From Chitinophagaceae bacterium (GTDB lineage Bacteria; Bacteroidota; Bacteroidia; Chitinophagales; Chitinophagaceae): a stretch of 5,464 nt of DNA. The stretch covers positions 1 through 5,464 of the forward strand of contig JACFNM010000282.1 in NCBI GenBank assembly GCA_019454915.1, read 5' to 3'. The notes beneath the pieces are model-generated. The model ran no database searches. It was not told where the DNA came from and saw only the letters and a program-made list of their open reading frames with translations. Shown piece after piece: positions 2,713-5,464 of the stretch. Position 1 is the first letter of the stretch; each line of letters starts with the position of its first letter. A program made the translations under genes and the position numbers.

Positions 2713-5464
2713 TTATTTTTTCAACAGCTTAATATGTGTATTTATCTGTTCACCCGTAATCTTCAGGTAGTAAATGCCCGCGGTCATGGATACGCCAAAC
2801 TTCACACGATGCGTAGCTTTTTCCCCCGTATGCCATATTTCCTTACGCACGATTACCTGTCCGATGCTGTTGACCAGTTCCAGGCGATACTTCCCTTCCG
2901 GCAACTGATCGAACCACAGGTTGGCATAGCCCTCCGTAAACGGATTGGGATACACTTTGATGGAAGACACTGCCGGCTGAACGAACCTGCTGATGAGACG
3001 AAGTTCAAACCGGTTTGCGCCGGAAGACGCCGCGTCTTCATTAACCGTGAACTGTATCCGGGTGATCTCCGATGTACTTATCGTTGTGGCGCTATGCAGG
3101 TAATGATCCACCAGCGTTGCTGATACCACGTCTCTGAGCGCTTCGGGATCAAATTCAAGCATATAGTCTTTCGCTTTGGTATTATCCAGCCGCAGGTAAA
3201 TCGTATCTGCATCCCTGATCGGAGACCTTCTTTCTACCATTAATACCTGACCGTTCCTGCTCAGAGAGATATTCTCCATCACATTGTACAACTTCTTCAC
3301 ATCCATGCCGTCTATCTTATCGTCAAAGTGTTGACCGTAGGAGATCATGGCTTCATCCAACACAGCGTATCCTGATCCCGCTGCGTCCGCAGACTGCAGG
3401 TTGACCCGGATGCCATAAGCGTTCCTGGCCGGTACGAACAACGGCGCCCCATTCTCCTGCTTTTCTTCCGTCACTCTGAACACATTAAGTGCAGGGGTAG
3501 CCGATTTATCCGACTCTTTGATGACCACGCTGCCGGCGCCACCTGAAGAATGTACCAAAAAGCCCTGACCACTCTGTATGTACTGGCTTTCGGGGCTTAC
3601 CGACTTAGGCACAATATCGTACCCCGTACCATTAAAGCTGATGTTTACATAGGCGCCCACTCCATTTGTACCGCCCATTTTCGGATCCCACACATAGAAA
3701 CTGTTGTCTACATTATTGCGGGTGATGGTGGCAAAATTTACAGGTGATGCAAACGGGTTGGCAACTGCTGTAAATCCATTGGCAAATGTTGGTATCGTCT
3801 GGTCGCCTAACTTCAACGGGCCGGTCGCCCGAAGCGTAGTAGCGCTGCTGCCCGTAGTGGTAACACTTCTATCGCCCCGCACAAACAGGAAATATGGGAT
3901 TTTGTTCACCGCGTTGGCACGGGTACTGGTGACATTCTTCCAGGCATTTGTAGCGTTATCATAAGACAGAATGCTATATCCCTGACCCGCAATGTTCTGA
4001 TCAAAACCGTCGGCGGCAGTACCCTTTGTGATAATGGTACCATAACCCGGATACGGGTTAGGATTAGCTGAGGACAGCGTAGCGCCTTCCTGCCAGGCAT
4101 CGTTGATACTCTGATTGCCCGCTACCGGAGCGCTCATGATCCGCCATGCCCTGCGCGACGGTATATAGCGTTCTACCGTTACGTTGCCCGTGATATTACC
4201 GGCTACGGGCGTTACCCTTGCCGTATTGTCGGCATTGCTTTTCAGCGTGAGCCGGTTGGCGGTGTTGAGTGTTCCGCTGTTGACGGTTAGCATATCATAA
4301 ATGCTAAGCGCTGTACCTATCGTTACTGTTCCGTTGCGGTTAACTGTAAGCGCTTTCAGTGAGCCGCCGGCGCCCGCGCTGAAATTCAGCGTACCAAAAT
4401 CTCCTGTGCCCGTAATTATCAGTGAGGAGGTTGCAGAACCCGTAAGCGTACCATCCCCTGTAAGTGTCGCAAGTGCAAGTGTATGACCGTTGACTTGCAG
4501 CCGGCTGCCGGTTGGATTATCTAGCGTACCGCCTATCGTCCAGTTGTCGGTGAGCATATATGTTCCCGACCGGTTAGCCAGCGTAAAGGTTTTACCTTCT
4601 CCAAAGTCGGCCGGCGCAGCGCCGCTACCATCGGGATTGCCGCCCCAGGTGGCAGGACTGTGCAGGTCGCCGGTGGGTTTGGAGTAATACGTGCCCGTTG
4701 TTTTTGTTTCACAGCCTTCATCAATCACCCCATCGCAGTTATTGTCTTTACCATCACACAGCTCAGGTGCACCGGGGTAGATTGTGGCGTCGTTGTCGTT
4801 ACAATCCGAATCATCTGCAACGTATCCCATTGGCGGATCGCAGGCCTGTATGGAGTTTTCACGATCGCCATATCCATCCCCGTCTGCATCACGATACCAT
4901 ATCGGTTTTTCAATTCCTTCATCTATCTCTCCGTCACCATCATTGTCTATCCCATCGCATATCTCCGTTCCCGGTGCAATTACCTGCACTATTGCAGCAT
5001 CTGTACTTATCAACGTTCCATCGCTTACGATCAGCAGGAAACTATATGTTTTACCATAGTCGTCAGCAGTGATGTTAATGGATGGTGATACAGCAGACGG
5101 ATCATTTAATACAATGCCGTCGGGCGCTAGCCATTGATAGGTAATAGCATCTCCATCAGGATCAGAAGAAGCAGAGCCGTCCAATAGCACAACACCCGGG
5201 GTATTGACAACCTTATTGCCTCCGGCATTTGCCACCGGTGCGTTGTTTACCGGCTGAACTGTCCAGTTGACAATGGCGGGTAAATCTCCCGGTTTACCGC
5301 TAGTGTATTTTGCAAGTTCAGTTGTACGAAGTGTCAACCGGTATTTACCCGCGGAAGCTCCTGCCTGCCGGATACCATAAATATGGAACGTTGTATCGTT
5401 TATTTTCCGGTATTGCAAATCTCCGGTAGAAAGCGGAACCCCATTTCTTGTTAATTCAATAGCC
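2713..5464 (-). CDS. Large T9SS-exported multidomain protein with PKD/REJ-like and MopE metal-binding domains (5' truncated)
   Basis: The frame is open to the window edge (first complete codon 5463-5461) and ends with TAA at 2715-2713, giving at least 916 residues; the N-terminus and signal peptide lie outside. The TTG at 5418 is preceded in frame by coherent sequence (ELTRNGVPLSTGD), so it is not the start. Order, in window residues: about 17-70, an unassigned beta-rich end of an upstream domain; 74-163, a PKD/REJ-like domain (APVANAGGNK, LDGSASSDPDGD, YQW, VSDG); 165-250, a MopE-type Asp-rich metal-binding motif with two ICDGxDNDGDG-like loops around RDADGDGYGD; about 258-432, repetitive Gly/Thr/Asn strands suggesting a beta-helix; about 433-825, a module common in such exported proteins (RRAWRIMSAPV, AVANPFASPV, QSGQGFLV); 829-916, the T9SS type A sorting domain (KVYPNPF, GIYYLKI, KLLKK). 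It is probably secreted or cell-surface-attached, perhaps calcium-stabilised; the ligand is unknown. Confidence 0.92.
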   Translation of the reverse strand, partial: AIELTRNGVPLSTGDLQYRKINDTTFHIYGIRQAGASAGKYRLTLRTTELAKYTSGKPGDLPAIVNWTVQPVNNAPVANAGGNKVVNTPGVVLLDGSASSDPDGDAITYQWLAPDGIVLNDPSAVSPSINITADDYGKTYSFLLIVSDGTLISTDAAIVQVIAPGTEICDGIDNDGDGEIDEGIEKPIWYRDADGDGYGDRENSIQACDPPMGYVADDSDCNDNDATIYPGAPELCDGKDNNCDGVIDEGCETKTTGTYYSKPTGDLHSPATWGGNPDGSGAAPADFGEGKTFTLANRSGTYMLTDNWTIGGTLDNPTGSRLQVNGHTLALATLTGDGTLTGSATSSLIITGTGDFGTLNFSAGAGGSLKALTVNRNGTVTIGTALSIYDMLTVNSGTLNTANRLTLKSNADNTARVTPVAGNITGNVTVERYIPSRRAWRIMSAPVAGNQSINDAWQEGATLSSANPNPYPGYGTIITKGTAADGFDQNIAGQGYSILSYDNATNAWKNVTSTRANAVNKIPYFLFVRGDRSVTTTGSSATTLRATGPLKLGDQTIPTFANGFTAVANPFASPVNFATITRNNVDNSFYVWDPKMGGTNGVGAYVNISFNGTGYDIVPKSVSPESQYIQSGQGFLVHSSGGAGSVVIKESDKSATPALNVFRVTEEKQENGAPLFVPARNAYGIRVNLQSADAAGSGYAVLDEAMISYGQHFDDKIDGMDVKKLYNVMENISLSRNGQVLMVERRSPIRDADTIYLRLDNTKAKDYMLEFDPEALRDVVSATLVDHYLHSATTISTSEITRIQFTVNEDAASSGANRFELRLISRFVQPAVSSIKVYPNPFTEGYANLWFDQLPEGKYRLELVNSIGQVIVRKEIWHTGEKATHRVKFGVSMTAGIYYLKITGEQINTHIKLLKK
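2716..2979 (-). other. T9SS type A C-terminal sorting domain within the large protein
   Basis: The last 88 residues begin VSSIKVYPNPF and carry the usual blocks: the N/PNP entry, LELVNSIGQVI, FGVSMTAGIYYLKI and a lysine-rich end IKLLKK. This domain directs passage through the type IX system after Sec export and is normally cleaved off at the cell surface by the sortase-like component. It shows that the host has, or is expected to have, a T9SS. Confidence 0.93.
4714..4971 (-). other. MopE-type Asp-rich metal-binding motif within the T9SS protein
   Basis: The segment contains two related loops, EICDGIDNDGDGEIDEG and ELCDGKDNNCDGVIDEG, flanking YRDADGDGYGD and DDSDCNDNDATIYPGAPE. This is the recurring putative metal-binding motif named after methanotroph MopE and found in many secreted proteins. 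The DxDxDG-like spacing suggests calcium binding, which is inference from the motif. Counting the Cys just after the second loop it has six cysteines. The first loop has Gly where the second has Cys (DNDGDGE against DNNCDGV), so one expected cysteine is missing. Confidence 0.85.

Noticed and set aside
2734..3123. 129-codon plus-strand frame
   Set aside because: It is antisense to the T9SS sorting domain and adjoining sequence, whose protein match is unambiguous; no domain is seen in the plus-strand product.
4660..5088. Overlapping plus-strand frames (up to 142 codons) opposite the T9SS gene
   Set aside because: They are antisense to the well-supported PKD and MopE region. Their His/Ser/Ile-rich products reflect the complement of Asp- and Gly-rich codons.
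5416..5418. TTG as the start codon of the large minus-strand gene
   Set aside because: The frame stays open for 15 further codons to the window edge with protein-like sequence, and no signal peptide follows the TTG although T9SS substrates need one.

Overview
The window looks like a chromosomal segment of a Bacteroidota bacterium, most likely from the Chitinophagaceae or a close relative. Three things point there. The long minus-strand protein ends in a type IX secretion (T9SS) type A sorting domain. Next to it is a mini-protein with a PID-CTERM-type tail. Start codons are preceded by A-rich leaders rather than strong Shine-Dalgarno sequences. The assignment comes from recognised domains and composition, not from a database search.

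Layout. Plus strand: (1) bases 1-438 are the 3' end of an M19 membrane-dipeptidase-type metallopeptidase. (2) Bases 439-940 hold no convincing gene. They contain a purine-rich 8-nt tandem repeat starting at the dipeptidase stop codon, a G+C-rich dyad, a strong hairpin that opens a dispersed repeat, and further small inverted repeats. (3) 941-1483 encodes a small lipoprotein of unknown function. (4) 1512-2102 encodes an unrecognised protein with a glycine-rich N-terminal part and a C-terminal membrane hairpin, probably co-transcribed with the lipoprotein. (5) Bases 2103-2434 are a convergent intergenic region with several hairpins and a second copy of the dispersed repeat. Minus strand: (6) 2435-2644 encodes a 69-residue secreted PID-CTERM-like protein. 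(7) A perfect 30-bp palindrome followed by a T-rich run (2665-2704) is a good intrinsic terminator for the next gene. (8) 2713-5464 is the 3' part of a large, cysteine-poor, multidomain T9SS-exported surface or secreted protein. It has a PKD/REJ-like domain, a MopE-type Asp-rich metal-binding motif, a beta-helix-like stretch, a long module common in such proteins, and the sorting domain. Its frame is open to the window edge, so the true N-terminus lies outside.

How the parts relate. The two minus-strand genes carry two different C-terminal sorting signals side by side: T9SS type A on the large protein and a PID motif-helix-basic tail on the small one. The plus-strand pair (lipoprotein plus membrane protein) also belongs to the cell envelope. 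I see no complete defence system, mobile element, CRISPR array, tRNA or rRNA. The least explained items are the PID-CTERM mini-protein with almost no cargo and the structured dispersed repeat found in both gene-free gaps.
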